From Myxococcales bacterium (GTDB lineage: Bacteria; Myxococcota_A; Polyangia; Haliangiales; Haliangiaceae), in assembly GCA_016707895.1 (NCBI GenBank), contig JADJGV010000034.1, positions 62,001 through 126,000 on the forward strand: DNA of 64,000 nucleotides, in the 5' to 3' direction. The notes under the pieces are model-generated. The model did not search any database. It was not told the DNA's origin and saw only the letters and a list, made by a program, of their open reading frames with translations. The position numbers and the translations under genes were made by a program. Below, one piece after another: positions 42,404-51,193 of the stretch. Each line of letters starts with the position of its first letter. The first letter of the stretch is position 1.

Positions 42404-43441
42404 ATGCGGAGCTGGCTGGTCCTGGCGCTGGTGATCGGATGTGGTCGCGGGAGCGAGCGCGGCGCGCCGGTGGCCGCACCGACGCCCGACCGCGACGGGA
42501 GTGCGGTGGTGCGCGACGCGGGGCCGAGCGTCGACGCGGGGCCGAGCGTCGACGCGGCGCCGACGGCGAGCTGGCGCACGGACGTGGTGGTGCCGGTCGT
42601 GGCGCTGGCCGAGCGACGGTTCGTGCCGCTGGCGGGCTGGCTGGTGCCGAGCGACGGCGCGGCGCCGGTGGCGCCGACGACGTACCCGCCGCCGATGCGG
42701 ATCGAGGCGACGCCGAACTCGAGCGTGCAGCCGCGGGTGGTCCCGGGCGACGGGCTGCCCGCGTCGTGGCGCGCGGCGGCGGGGACGGCGGTCGCCGCGT
42801 ACGATCGCGCGGGGCAGCGCTGCGCGTCGACGATCAGCGGGGTGTACTGGCTGGGGCTCGACAACGGCGAGGTCGAGCTGGGCTACGAGCCGATCGTGGT
42901 CGGCGAGCTGACGACGGCGCCGGGCTGCGATCCGATCGCGATCACCGACCGGCCCGAGCCGCGGTTCGCGGCGCCGACCAAGCCGACGTCGGCGCAGGTG
43001 GCGGCGGTCGCGCGCGCGTTCAAGCAGTTGCCCGGGGTCAAGCGGCAGGGGCGCGATCGACGGATCGATCGCGACGGCCTGGTGACCACGTTGTTCGTGG
43101 GCGCGGACGGCGCGTGGGTGGTGGCGGCGGCGACCTACGAGCTGCGCGAGGCGTCGTGCGACTCGGAGCCCGAGGTGGTGCGCGCGATCTTCGCGCTGTC
43201 GGCCGGCGGCGCGCCGACGCTGGTCGCCGAGAACGGCGAGGAGCTAGGGCTGCGCGCGGTGGGCCTGTTCGACAGCGATCGCGACGGCGGGCTCGAGCTG
43301 ATCACCGGCCATGGCCGGTTCGATCACGGCATGAACCTGGCGACGACCTACGTCGCGTACCGCGACCTCGGGGCGCGCCCGGCGGCCGACGCGGGGCCGG
43401 TGACCGACGTCGACTTCTCGACGTACTTCGGCTGCGACTGA
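42404..43441 (+). CDS. Lipoprotein of unknown function
   Basis: ATG 42404 gives 345 residues with a short signal and lipobox LVIGC, then a linker with a GPSVDA duplication. The mature domain is beta-rich and contains GVYWLGLDNGEVELGYEPI and GLFDSDRDGGLELITGHG, an acidic DSDRDG loop typical of FG-GAP-like repeats. I do not recognise the family. It is divergent from the FGE-like gene. Confidence 0.7.
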   Translation: MRSWLVLALVIGCGRGSERGAPVAAPTPDRDGSAVVRDAGPSVDAGPSVDAAPTASWRTDVVVPVVALAERRFVPLAGWLVPSDGAAPVAPTTYPPPMRIEATPNSSVQPRVVPGDGLPASWRAAAGTAVAAYDRAGQRCASTISGVYWLGLDNGEVELGYEPIVVGELTTAPGCDPIAITDRPEPRFAAPTKPTSAQVAAVARAFKQLPGVKRQGRDRRIDRDGLVTTLFVGADGAWVVAAATYELREASCDSEPEVVRAIFALSAGGAPTLVAENGEELGLRAVGLFDSDRDGGLELITGHGRFDHGMNLATTYVAYRDLGARPAADAGPVTDVDFSTYFGCD

Positions 43442-43494
43442 ATCGCGGGGGGCCGGCGCCAGGCGCGGCGGAGTTCGGCTAGGCTGCGCGCCCC

Positions 43495-44469
43495 GTGCCG
43501 CGCGCGCCGATCCTCACCGTGCTCGACGAGCTGGTCGCGTGGTACGCGGCCCGCGTCTACGGCGCGCTCGAGGGGCCGGGCCGCGTGCCGTTCTACTGCG
43601 ATCCGGCGCGGGTCGGCGGCTTCGCGGTGGACCCGGCGGCGCTGGCGGCGGGGCGGCCGGCGGCGCTGTTCCAGCTGTACGTGACGCTGGCGATGTACCA
43701 GTCGCGGCGCGACGTCGACGTCATGGCGATCCAGCGCGCGATGCCGCGGCCCGAGGCGCGCGCGATGGTGCAGCCGCGGCGGCTGGCGCTGGCCGTGGAG
43801 GCCGCGCGGTGCGGGCACCTGCGCACCGCGGATGGCTTCGACGCGGGGTGCAGCGTGTACCGCGCGCCGATCGGCGGCGCGAGCACCTGTGCGGATCGGC
43901 CGCGCTCGCCGTGCCACGTGAAGGACGCGACCGCGGCGATCGGGCGGATGGGCGACATGGGCAAGCTGGCGACGTCGGCGTGGCTGCACCTGCGCGACGC
44001 TGGCGACCACGGCTTCGACGCGCTGCTCGCCCGCGTGACCTCGGCGCACGCGGCGCCGGCGGCCCGGGCGGCGGCGATGGTGGCGGCGCTAGCCGCGTTC
44101 TACCGGGTCGGCGAGAAGCTGGCGACGTTCATCGTGGCGACGCTGGCGGTCCCGGAACTGGCGCCGGGCCTGACGCCGTGGCACCCGACCATCGACGGTC
44201 ACGGCCTGGTGATCGTCGACGCCAACGTGATGCGGGTGATCGACGCGCTGCGGCCGCGCGGCGCGAAGACCTACGCGGCGCGCGCGGCGTGGTGGCGGCG
44301 GCACGCGGCGCGGCTCGACCTGCGCCGCCACCGCCGCGACTGGCCCCGGGCCTCGCCCCGGCTGGTGCAGCAGGCGGCGTACTGGTTCCGCTCGCGCTCG
44401 AACCGCGACGCGGCGGGGCTGGCGTGCGCCGGGTGTCGCAGCCCGGTGTGCCCGTACTGCGTGGGCTGA
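43495..44469 (+). CDS. HhH-GPD-like DNA glycosylase candidate with C-terminal Cys cluster
   Basis: GTG 43495 gives 324 residues. The helical C-terminal half contains VGEKLATFIVATL (K208) and LVIVDANVMRVIDAL (D242), which resemble the G-x-K-x-A and vD-x-xV-x-RV elements of HhH-GPD glycosylases. The protein ends with CAGCRSPVCPYC, a CX2CX4CX2C cluster that could bind iron-sulfur or zinc, analogous but not identical to endonuclease III. A second set of cysteines lies in the middle. The assignment is tentative: the Lys-Asp spacing is longer than usual. Confidence 0.5.
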   Translation: MPRAPILTVLDELVAWYAARVYGALEGPGRVPFYCDPARVGGFAVDPAALAAGRPAALFQLYVTLAMYQSRRDVDVMAIQRAMPRPEARAMVQPRRLALAVEAARCGHLRTADGFDAGCSVYRAPIGGASTCADRPRSPCHVKDATAAIGRMGDMGKLATSAWLHLRDAGDHGFDALLARVTSAHAAPAARAAAMVAALAAFYRVGEKLATFIVATLAVPELAPGLTPWHPTIDGHGLVIVDANVMRVIDALRPRGAKTYAARAAWWRRHAARLDLRRHRRDWPRASPRLVQQAAYWFRSRSNRDAAGLACAGCRSPVCPYCVG

Positions 44470-44503
44470 CGCGGGCGCGGGGCGCGGGTGCTATCCCTCG
44501 GGC

Positions 44504-45514
44504 ATGGACCTCGCCGACCTGCGCGCGTGCCTGGCCGCGATCCCCGACGTCGACCTGGCCGAGCCGGCCGTGGTGACGCAAGCGATCGACGCCGAGGTGG
44601 CGTACCTGGACTCCGCCGCGGCGATCGCCAGCCTGGCGCGCGACACCTACTGGCCGAAGTGGCGGTCGCCGTGGTGGAGCATGGTGCTGCTCGACGAGCT
44701 GGGCCACGCGGCGCGGATCCCGGCGCGGGCGGTGGCGGCGATGGTCGACGGGCTGGACGCGCTGCGGCTGCACACGTTCCCGATCCGCGACGACGAGTGG
44801 CCGGCCGACGCCAGCAAGGCGCGCGACGCGTCGTGCCACTGCGCGGTGGGCTGCATGGATCGCGTGCTGACCCGCCGCGGCGTCGACGTGCCGGCGGCGC
44901 TGCCGTGGATCGCCGCGTGGTACCCGCGCTACCAGCTGGCCGACGGCGGCTACAACTGCGACGAGGCGGCGTACCTGGTGGCCGACGAGTGTCCGAGCTC
45001 GATGGTGGGCACGGTGGCGCCGCTCGAGGCGATGACGCAGCGGCCGCCGAGCGCGACCACGGATCGCGCGGCGGCGATGGTGCTGGGCCGCGCGCTGGTG
45101 CACGGCTCGGCGACGCGGCACAACGCCGAGGAGCGCGCGGCGGCGGCCAGCTGGGGCGCGCTGTGCTTCCCGCGGTTCTACTTCTACGACACGCTGCGTG
45201 GGCTGGCGGCGGTGGTGGCGTGGGCGACCGCGCACGGCCGCGCGCTGCCGCTGGCCGCGGTGGCCCCGACGGTGGCGGCGCTGGCGGCGCGCTCGGTTGA
45301 TGGCGCGCTGCGGGTCGAGCGCAGCGCGGTGGCGGGCAAGCAGGGCTGGGCGCCCGACGTGGCCGGCGGGTGGTCGCGGCAGCCGGTGACGAGCTGGCCC
45401 CTGCTCGACGCGGTCAGCGAGCCGGGGACGGTGAGCCCGGCGTTGACCCGGCAGTGGCAGGCAGCGCGGCGCGGCCTGCAGGCGCTGCTCGATCGCGATC
45501 TGCTGACGGCGTGA
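44504..45514 (+). CDS. Uncharacterised protein, possibly an alpha-toroid (terpene cyclase-like) fold
   Basis: The 336-residue soluble protein is mostly helical, with aromatic-rich segments such as DTYWPKWRSPWWSMVLLDEL and AAWYPRYQLADGGYNCDEAA. The QLADGGYN element resembles the QxxDGGW motif of squalene-hopene-cyclase-like alpha/alpha toroids. The catalytic DxDD motif of cyclases is not seen, so it may only share the fold. The genes on both sides are unrelated in sequence. Confidence 0.5.
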   Translation: MDLADLRACLAAIPDVDLAEPAVVTQAIDAEVAYLDSAAAIASLARDTYWPKWRSPWWSMVLLDELGHAARIPARAVAAMVDGLDALRLHTFPIRDDEWPADASKARDASCHCAVGCMDRVLTRRGVDVPAALPWIAAWYPRYQLADGGYNCDEAAYLVADECPSSMVGTVAPLEAMTQRPPSATTDRAAAMVLGRALVHGSATRHNAEERAAAASWGALCFPRFYFYDTLRGLAAVVAWATAHGRALPLAAVAPTVAALAARSVDGALRVERSAVAGKQGWAPDVAGGWSRQPVTSWPLLDAVSEPGTVSPALTRQWQAARRGLQALLDRDLLTA

Positions 45515-45571
45515 GGGCGCGCCGCGACGTTCCGCGACGCCGGGCCCGCGCCGCGCTGGTAGCCTCTCGGC

Positions 45572-46285
45572 ATGGCGGACACGACGCGACAAGCACTCGA
45601 AGCGGCGATCGGTGAGCTGGAGGCGGCGCTGGCCGACGCCGGGCCGGAGCTGCGGTCGACGCTGACGCAGCAGCTGGCGAGCGTGCGCCACGCGCTGGCG
45701 GTGCTCGACGCGGCGGCGCCCGCGATCGCGGCGGTCCGCGCGCAGCGCCGCGCGCTGACGCCGGACAGCGCGGCGTTCTTCCAGCCGCGGCCGCCGGCGG
45801 CGGTGCCGGCGTGGGTGCCCGACGGCGTGACCCGCGGCGCGGTGACGCCGGCGCTGATGCGCTGCCCCGACGGCGCGCGGCTGTACGAGGACGCGACGAC
45901 CGTCGCGTGCGCCAACGCCGGCCACGCCGGCCAGACGCTGTCGGTGCCGCACGGGCTGACGCTGCGGTTCCGGGCCGGCGGCGGCCTCGAGAGCCAGGGC
46001 TGGTACGAGCGCGGCTGCCTGCGCTGGGAGATCCGCTACCACCCGAACGGCGCGCGGGAGGAGGTCGGCGCCTACGTCGGCACCGAGCCCAAGACCTACG
46101 TCGAGCACGGCCTGCACACCCGGTGGGCCGCCAGCGGCGTGGTGGTCGCGCAGACCGCGTGGGTCGACGGCGTGCGCCACGGCTGGTCGACGCTGTGGGA
46201 GAACGACGGCTACCCGATCGTCGCGACGCGGTTCGAGCGCGGCGTCGAGGTCGAGCGGGTGATGCCCGACGTCGGCGCGCGCTGA
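45572..46285 (+). CDS. YwqK/MORN-like repeat protein
   Basis: The 237-residue protein has an N-terminal coiled coil (LEAAIGELEAALADAGPELR) and, from ~90 on, repeated beta-hairpin units of the MORN/YwqK kind: LESQGWYERGCLRWEIRYHP, NGAREEVGAYVG, LHTRWAASGVVVAQTAWVDG and RHGWSTLWENDGYPI. Such repeats occur in antitoxin-annotated YwqK proteins and in structural proteins. No toxin gene is adjacent, so no antitoxin role is claimed. Confidence 0.72.
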   Translation: MADTTRQALEAAIGELEAALADAGPELRSTLTQQLASVRHALAVLDAAAPAIAAVRAQRRALTPDSAAFFQPRPPAAVPAWVPDGVTRGAVTPALMRCPDGARLYEDATTVACANAGHAGQTLSVPHGLTLRFRAGGGLESQGWYERGCLRWEIRYHPNGAREEVGAYVGTEPKTYVEHGLHTRWAASGVVVAQTAWVDGVRHGWSTLWENDGYPIVATRFERGVEVERVMPDVGAR

Positions 46286-46311
46286 GCGGCTACGCGGCCG
46301 CCGCGGCGCGG

Positions 46312-47310
46312 CTACAGCGCCTGGTACAGGCCGCCGCTCTCGACGGCCAGCGCGTGCAGCAGGCGGCGATCTTGATCGGCGCCGAGGCCGATGGTGTCGA
46401 TGCGCACGCCGCCGCGCACGGCCTCGCGCGCGTCCCGCAGGAGCGCGCCGGCCGAGCCGCCGACGTTGCCGAGGCCGTCGGACAGGAGCACGATCCGGCG
46501 GGCGTTCATCAGGAAGGCCATGCGCATCGCCGGCGTCAGCGCGGTCGAGCCGTCGGCCTGCTTGTCGAGGACAAAGCTGGTGAGCGGATCGCGGTCGGTG
46601 GCCTGCAGCGTCACCAGCACCGGCGACACCGCCTCGAGCTCGCTGTTGAAGAAGATGACGTTGATGCGGGTGCCGTCGGGGAGCCGGCGCAGCGCGTCGA
46701 CCAGCTCGGACTGCGCGATGTCGAACTTGGTGGTGGCCTGGGCGACCAGCGGCGGGGGCGGCGGCACGGCGGCGACGTCGATCGGCGGCGGCTGGGTGAT
46801 CACCGGCGGCGGGGGCGGCTGCGTGACCACCGGCGGCGGCGGCGGGGGCGGGGGCGGCGGCGGCGGTTGCTGGCCGGCGGGGTAGCCGGGGATCACGGCG
46901 GGCGCCGACGGATCGGGCGGCGGCGGGGGCGGCGGCGGCGGCGCGGGCGGCAGCGCGGTCGCCATCGGGACGGCGATGGTCGCGAGGCGACCCTGGGCCG
47001 GCGACAGCATCGAGCCGGAGCAGTCGAGGACGAACACCACGTCCTGGGCGCCCTCGAGCGGGACGCCGAAGAACTCGACGACCGGCGCGCCGACGATCGC
47101 GACCGGCTCGGGCGGCGGCGGCGGTGCTGGCGGCGGCGGCGGCGGCGCGGTGACCTGGACGCCTACCGAGACGTTGGCCGGCACGACCACCTGCACGTTG
47201 CCGTGGACGGCACCGCGCAGCGCGATGGTCATGCCCGGGGGCGGCCGCCGCACCACGCCGGTGCACGCGACGCTGACGAGGAGGGGGATTACGAGCGACA
47301 ATCGGCGCAT
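46312..47310 (-). CDS. vWA lipoprotein with a poly-proline insertion in the domain
   Basis: ATG 47310 gives 332 residues with a signal and lipobox SVAC. After a first Pro-rich linker the vWA domain starts (FFGVPLEGAQDVVFVLDCSG) with MIDAS residues D96, S98 and S100. Residues ~120-190 are several runs of 7 to 12 prolines, inserted before the next vWA elements (TKFDIAQSELVDALRRLPDG, RINVIFFN, RIVLLSDGLGNVGG). A C-terminal GADQDRRLLHALAVESGG completes the fold. The insertion sits between strand 1 and helix 1 and should protrude from the metal face. It is divergent from another lipoprotein gene with almost no intergenic space. Confidence 0.85.
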   Translation of the reverse strand: MRRLSLVIPLLVSVACTGVVRRPPPGMTIALRGAVHGNVQVVVPANVSVGVQVTAPPPPPPAPPPPPEPVAIVGAPVVEFFGVPLEGAQDVVFVLDCSGSMLSPAQGRLATIAVPMATALPPAPPPPPPPPPDPSAPAVIPGYPAGQQPPPPPPPPPPPPVVTQPPPPPVITQPPPIDVAAVPPPPPLVAQATTKFDIAQSELVDALRRLPDGTRINVIFFNSELEAVSPVLVTLQATDRDPLTSFVLDKQADGSTALTPAMRMAFLMNARRIVLLSDGLGNVGGSAGALLRDAREAVRGGVRIDTIGLGADQDRRLLHALAVESGGLYQAL

Positions 47311-47347
47311 GAGTCGAACTCCCGAGCCGACCGACGTGGCCGGTGCG

Positions 47348-48058
47348 ATGAACCGCTGCGCGGACCACCCGCCACGCGTGGCTCCGGACAGCGTAACCCG
47401 GTTCCGCCGCGCCGGGCACGCGCGGGTGGTCGCCGCCGTGGTGACGGTCGGGGTCGCCGGCGGGCCGGCGTGCGTGAAGCAGCTGCCGCCGGCGCCGCCC
47501 CCACAGGCCGTCGCCCCGGCCATCGCGACGCCGACGCCGGCCGAGGGGCAGGGCGCGCTGGTGGTCGACGTCACCGACGGCCCGACGCCGGTGCAGCGGG
47601 TGCACATGGGCTCGCAGCCGATCACCGACGCGCAGGGCCGGGTGAGCTACCGGCTGTTCGAGCAGCCGCAGGAGATGTGCCCGGCGTCGCCGTGCGTGGT
47701 GGCGATGCCGCCCGGCAACATGATGCTGGGCTTCCCGGTGATCGGCGATCGCGGCGCGCTCGAGGTCGAGCTGGTCCACGTCGACGCGACGCCGACGGTG
47801 TACCGCCGCACGCTGAGCGTCTACACCGACAACACCGGCGGGCTGCGCAAGCTGGGCATCGTCGGCGCGTCGGTCGGCGGCACCGCGGCGTTGACCGGCG
47901 TGGTGCTGCTGCCGATCGGCCTGGCCAAGGACATCGACGGGCTGACCGTCGCCGGCGGCGTCACGCTGGGCGTGGGCGCGCTGCTCACCGCGTTCGGCAT
48001 CTGGGCGATCCGCAAGGACGCGCCGACGTTCCGTCCCGGCGCGTCGATCCACTTCTAG
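47348..48058 (+). CDS. Putative lipoprotein with C-terminal membrane helices
   Basis: The frame is open from ATG 47309; ATG 47348 is used here, and GTG 47378 would give the tidiest signal peptide (RVVAAVVTVGVAGGPAC). The mature protein has a small beta domain (GALVVDVTDGPTPVQRVHMG, CVVAMPPGNMMLGFPVIG) like PEGA-type carbohydrate-binding modules. Near the end are two hydrophobic segments (LGIVGASVGGTAALTGVVLL, VAGGVTLGVGALLTAFGIWA). The family is unknown. The start region overlaps that of the divergent vWA lipoprotein, so the two probably share promoter DNA. Confidence 0.68.
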   Translation: MNRCADHPPRVAPDSVTRFRRAGHARVVAAVVTVGVAGGPACVKQLPPAPPPQAVAPAIATPTPAEGQGALVVDVTDGPTPVQRVHMGSQPITDAQGRVSYRLFEQPQEMCPASPCVVAMPPGNMMLGFPVIGDRGALEVELVHVDATPTVYRRTLSVYTDNTGGLRKLGIVGASVGGTAALTGVVLLPIGLAKDIDGLTVAGGVTLGVGALLTAFGIWAIRKDAPTFRPGASIHF

Positions 48059-48170
48059 TCGAGGCATCGCGCCCGGCGGCCGCGAGCGCCCGCGACCAGC
48101 GGCCGCGGCGCCGCGCTCCGCGACGTCGGTTCAGGTGTCGCCGGACGCGTCGGTGGACTACCGTCGGGGG

Positions 48171-49367
48171 ATGACCGCCGACCGCGACCATGGCGACGAC
48201 CTCCGCGGCGCGAGCCGGCTGGTCGTCGAAGCGACCAAGGGCGTGACGACCGCGGTCGAGCAGATGCATCGGGCGATCGCGGATGGGCCGGGCGGGATCG
48301 CGCGGCCGCTGACGCTCCCGGGGCGGCTGGTGGCCGGGATGGTGTACGGCAGCGTGCGCGGGGTGGCGTCGCTGGTCGGCGCCGGCCTCGACCGCGGGCT
48401 GGTGCAGCTGCGGCCGCTGCTCGGCGCGAGTCCGCCGGGGCCCGAGCGCGAGGCGATCGTCGCGGCGCTCAACGGCGTGGTCGGCGACTGGCTCGAGGCC
48501 ACCGGCAACCCGCTGGCGATCGCCAGCCGGCTGCGGCGAGGCGGCGCACCGCTGGTGCTCGAGCCCGCGGCGCTGGCGGCGTCGGTGCCGGTCCGTCGCG
48601 ATGTGGTCGTGCTGATCCACGGCTCCAGCATGAGCGACGTGCAGTGGCGGCGGCGCGGCCACGACCACGGCGCGGCGCTCGAGGCCGACGGCTACGCCGC
48701 GGTCTACGCGCACTACAACAGCGGGCGCCACGTCTCGACCAACGGCGCCGAGCTGGCGGCGTTGCTCGAGCAGCTGGTGGCGGGGTGGCCGACGCCGATC
48801 GCGCGGCTGGCACTGGTCGGACACAGCATGGGCGGGCTGGTGGCGCGGAGCGCGTGCGTGGTCGGCGAGCAGGCGGGGCACCGCTGGCGCGAGGCGCTGC
48901 GGACGTTGGTGTGCCTGGGCACGCCGCACCACGGCGCGCCGCTCGAGCGCGGCGGCAACCTGCTCGAGCGCGCGCTCGGGACCACCCGGTACAGCGCGCC
49001 GCTGGCGCGGCTCGGGCGGCTGCGCAGCGCCGGCGTGACCGATCTGCGCTACGGCAACCTGCTCGACGACGACTGGGCCGGCGTCGACCGCTTCGCGCCC
49101 CACGGCGATCGCCGGACGCCGGTGCCGTTGCCCACCGGCGTGGCGTGCCACGCGATCGCGGCGACCCTGAGCGCGGTCGTCGAGGCGGCGCCGCGGGGCG
49201 ACGGCCTGGTGCCGGTCGACAGCGCGCTCGGCCGGCACCCGCGCCGCGAGCTGACGCTGGCGTTCCCGCCGGGCCACCAGCGCGTCATCCTGGGCGCGGG
49301 GCACATGGACCTGCTCGATCACCCTGACGTCGCGGCGCAGCTGCGGGCGTGGCTGGCGGCGGGCTGA
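48171..49367 (+). CDS. Lipase-like alpha/beta hydrolase
   Basis: ATG 48171 is preceded by a GGGGG run and gives 398 residues. The hydrolase core has an oxyanion-type DVVVLIHGSSMSD, the nucleophile elbow LALVGHSMGGLVARS with S219, and LVCLGTPHHGAPLERGG, as in triacylglycerol lipases and PGAP1-like esterases. The catalytic acid is likely in the GDGLVPVDSALG segment and the His in GAGHMDLLDHPDV. The first ~140 residues are a helical lead with amphipathic character. The substrate is presumably a lipid ester. Confidence 0.88.
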   Translation: MTADRDHGDDLRGASRLVVEATKGVTTAVEQMHRAIADGPGGIARPLTLPGRLVAGMVYGSVRGVASLVGAGLDRGLVQLRPLLGASPPGPEREAIVAALNGVVGDWLEATGNPLAIASRLRRGGAPLVLEPAALAASVPVRRDVVVLIHGSSMSDVQWRRRGHDHGAALEADGYAAVYAHYNSGRHVSTNGAELAALLEQLVAGWPTPIARLALVGHSMGGLVARSACVVGEQAGHRWREALRTLVCLGTPHHGAPLERGGNLLERALGTTRYSAPLARLGRLRSAGVTDLRYGNLLDDDWAGVDRFAPHGDRRTPVPLPTGVACHAIAATLSAVVEAAPRGDGLVPVDSALGRHPRRELTLAFPPGHQRVILGAGHMDLLDHPDVAAQLRAWLAAG

Positions 49368-49423
49368 TCAGCGCGGGTCGGCGCGGCGTGGAATAGCCGG
49401 CGGAGCTCGCGCCTTCTTCGAGC

Positions 49424-50233
49424 ATGTCGGCCTGGCGCTCGGCGCTGCACGCGGTCCGCGTCGACGTGGCGCGGCTGCGTCACCTGCCGGCCCTGTGGCT
49501 GGCCACCCGGGGCGCGTCGACGGCGCGCGGCGTGGCCGGCGCCCACGAGCTGGCCGCCGAGAGCTCGCCGCTGCGCCGCGCCGGCATGGTCAGCGACGAG
49601 CGGCTGCAGGCCGGCAAGGCGCGCAACGTCGCGGTCGCGGCGGCGCGGATCGACGGGATCGTGCTGGCGCCCGGCGCGACGTTCTCGTACCACCGCGCGG
49701 TCGGGTGGCCGTCGCGGCTGCGCGGGTTCCGCCGCGGGCTCGAGCTGCACGACGGCGCGATGGCGGCGGGCGTCGGCGGCGGCGCGTGCCAGGTGGCGAA
49801 CCTGCTGTACCTGCTGGCGTTGCGCGGCGCGATGACGGTGACCGAGCGGCACCGCCACAGCCTCGACCTGTTCCCTGACGACAACCGCACGGTGCCGTTC
49901 GGCTGCGGCGCGACGGTGTTCTACAGCTGGGCCGACCTGCGGTTCGTGAACCCGCTCGATCAGCCGGTGTCGATCCACCTGGCGATCGCGGACGGCCGGC
50001 TGCGCGGCGCGCTGCGCTGCGCGACCGACCCTGGGCTGACGGTCGAGGTCTACGAGGTCGGGCACCGCTTCGTGCGCGACGCCGCCGGCGCGGTGTGGCG
50101 CGAGAACCAGCTGCGGCGGCGGATCGCCGACCGCGCCGGGCTGCTGATCGATCAGCGCATCGCCGACAACCGCGCGCGGGTGGCGTACCCGGTCGAGCCG
50201 GCGCGCGTCGACGCGGTGGAGTCCGCAGCGTGA
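49424..50233 (+). CDS. VanW-family protein
   Basis: The 269-residue protein matches VanW: NVAVAAARIDGIVLAPGATF, SYHRAVGWPS, then GVGGGACQVANLLYLLALRG, ERHRHSLDLFPDDNRTVPFG, CGATVFYSWADLRFVNP and SIHLAI. VanW proteins are of unknown biochemical role, first seen in vancomycin-resistance clusters but widespread. The stop overlaps the start of a methyltransferase gene by GTGA, suggesting a two-gene unit. Confidence 0.93.
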   Translation: MSAWRSALHAVRVDVARLRHLPALWLATRGASTARGVAGAHELAAESSPLRRAGMVSDERLQAGKARNVAVAAARIDGIVLAPGATFSYHRAVGWPSRLRGFRRGLELHDGAMAAGVGGGACQVANLLYLLALRGAMTVTERHRHSLDLFPDDNRTVPFGCGATVFYSWADLRFVNPLDQPVSIHLAIADGRLRGALRCATDPGLTVEVYEVGHRFVRDAAGAVWRENQLRRRIADRAGLLIDQRIADNRARVAYPVEPARVDAVESAA

Positions 50234-51177
50234 TCCGCGCGCTGGCCAAGGGCGCGGCGCAGGCGGCGTTCGGCTGGGCGCCGGGCGGGCCGGCCGCCTA
50301 CCGCGCGCTCACCCGCGGCCACCTCGGCACGTTCGCCAGCCACGTCGACAAGGTGGCGCGGGTGTGGCCCGGGTACGCGGCCGTGTGGCAGGCGCGGTGC
50401 GGCGTGACGCTCGCGGGCGCGCGCCTGCTGGTGCTCGACGGCGGCGAGACGCCGGTCGTGCCGCTGGCCGCGTACCTCCTCACCGGCGCCGGCGGCGTGG
50501 TCGTGAACCGCCACGGCGGGATGCTCGATCGCTACCTCGCGCACGCCCGCGTCGGCGCGCTGGCGGCGGCGTGGCCCGAGCAGCTGGTGCCGGCGGCGCG
50601 GCGGCGCGTCGTCGACGCGCTGCGCTGGGAGCCGACGGTGGCGGCCGCGCTCGCCGCCGTCGGCGCGACCGTGCACGCCGGCGTCGAGACCGCGCTGCCA
50701 GTGGCGACCGCCAGCGTCGACCTGCTGCACTCGGGCGGCGCGCTCGAGCACTACCCGCCGGCGGCGCTCGACGCGCTGATCGCCGAGATGCGGCGGGTGG
50801 TGCGCCCGGGTGGCGTGATCTCGCACGTGGTCGATCACCGCGACCACCTGCACCACGGCGATCGGCGGCTGCCGTTCCTGGCCCACCTGGCGCTGCCGGA
50901 CCCGCTGTACCGCGCGACCGCCGGGCACCCGGTGGGCTTCCACAACCGGCTGGCGCCGGCCGAGGTGCGCGCGCGGTTCGTCGGCGCCGGGCTCGCGCCG
51001 ATCGCGCTGCGTCGGTTGATCTACGTCGACGGCGCGCGCCCGTGGGTCGACGACGACGCCGCGGCGATGCGCGGGACGCCGGGGCTGGCGCCGCGCTGGC
51101 TGGCCCCGCGGTTTCGCGGCGTCGCGCCGGTCGATCTGCGCACCGCCGCGGCGCACTACCTGTTTCGTCGGCCGTGA
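50230..51177 (+). CDS. SAM-dependent methyltransferase-like protein
   Basis: GTG 50230 overlaps the VanW stop. The 315-residue product shows the class I methyltransferase second half: VDLLHSGGALEHYPPAALDA, EMRRVVRPGGVISHVVDHRD. The N-terminal glycine motif is weakly recognisable (LLVLDGGETPVVPLAAYLL). The acceptor is unknown; pairing with VanW suggests an envelope-related or glycan substrate, which is inference. Confidence 0.78.
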   Translation: MIRALAKGAAQAAFGWAPGGPAAYRALTRGHLGTFASHVDKVARVWPGYAAVWQARCGVTLAGARLLVLDGGETPVVPLAAYLLTGAGGVVVNRHGGMLDRYLAHARVGALAAAWPEQLVPAARRRVVDALRWEPTVAAALAAVGATVHAGVETALPVATASVDLLHSGGALEHYPPAALDALIAEMRRVVRPGGVISHVVDHRDHLHHGDRRLPFLAHLALPDPLYRATAGHPVGFHNRLAPAEVRARFVGAGLAPIALRRLIYVDGARPWVDDDAAAMRGTPGLAPRWLAPRFRGVAPVDLRTAAAHYLFRRP

Positions 51178-51193
51178 GCGTGCCCCGCGGCGG

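Noticed and set aside
44129..48067. 1312-codon minus-strand frame
   Set aside because: Antisense of at least three plus-strand genes and, in part, a different frame of the poly-proline vWA gene; low-complexity sequence.
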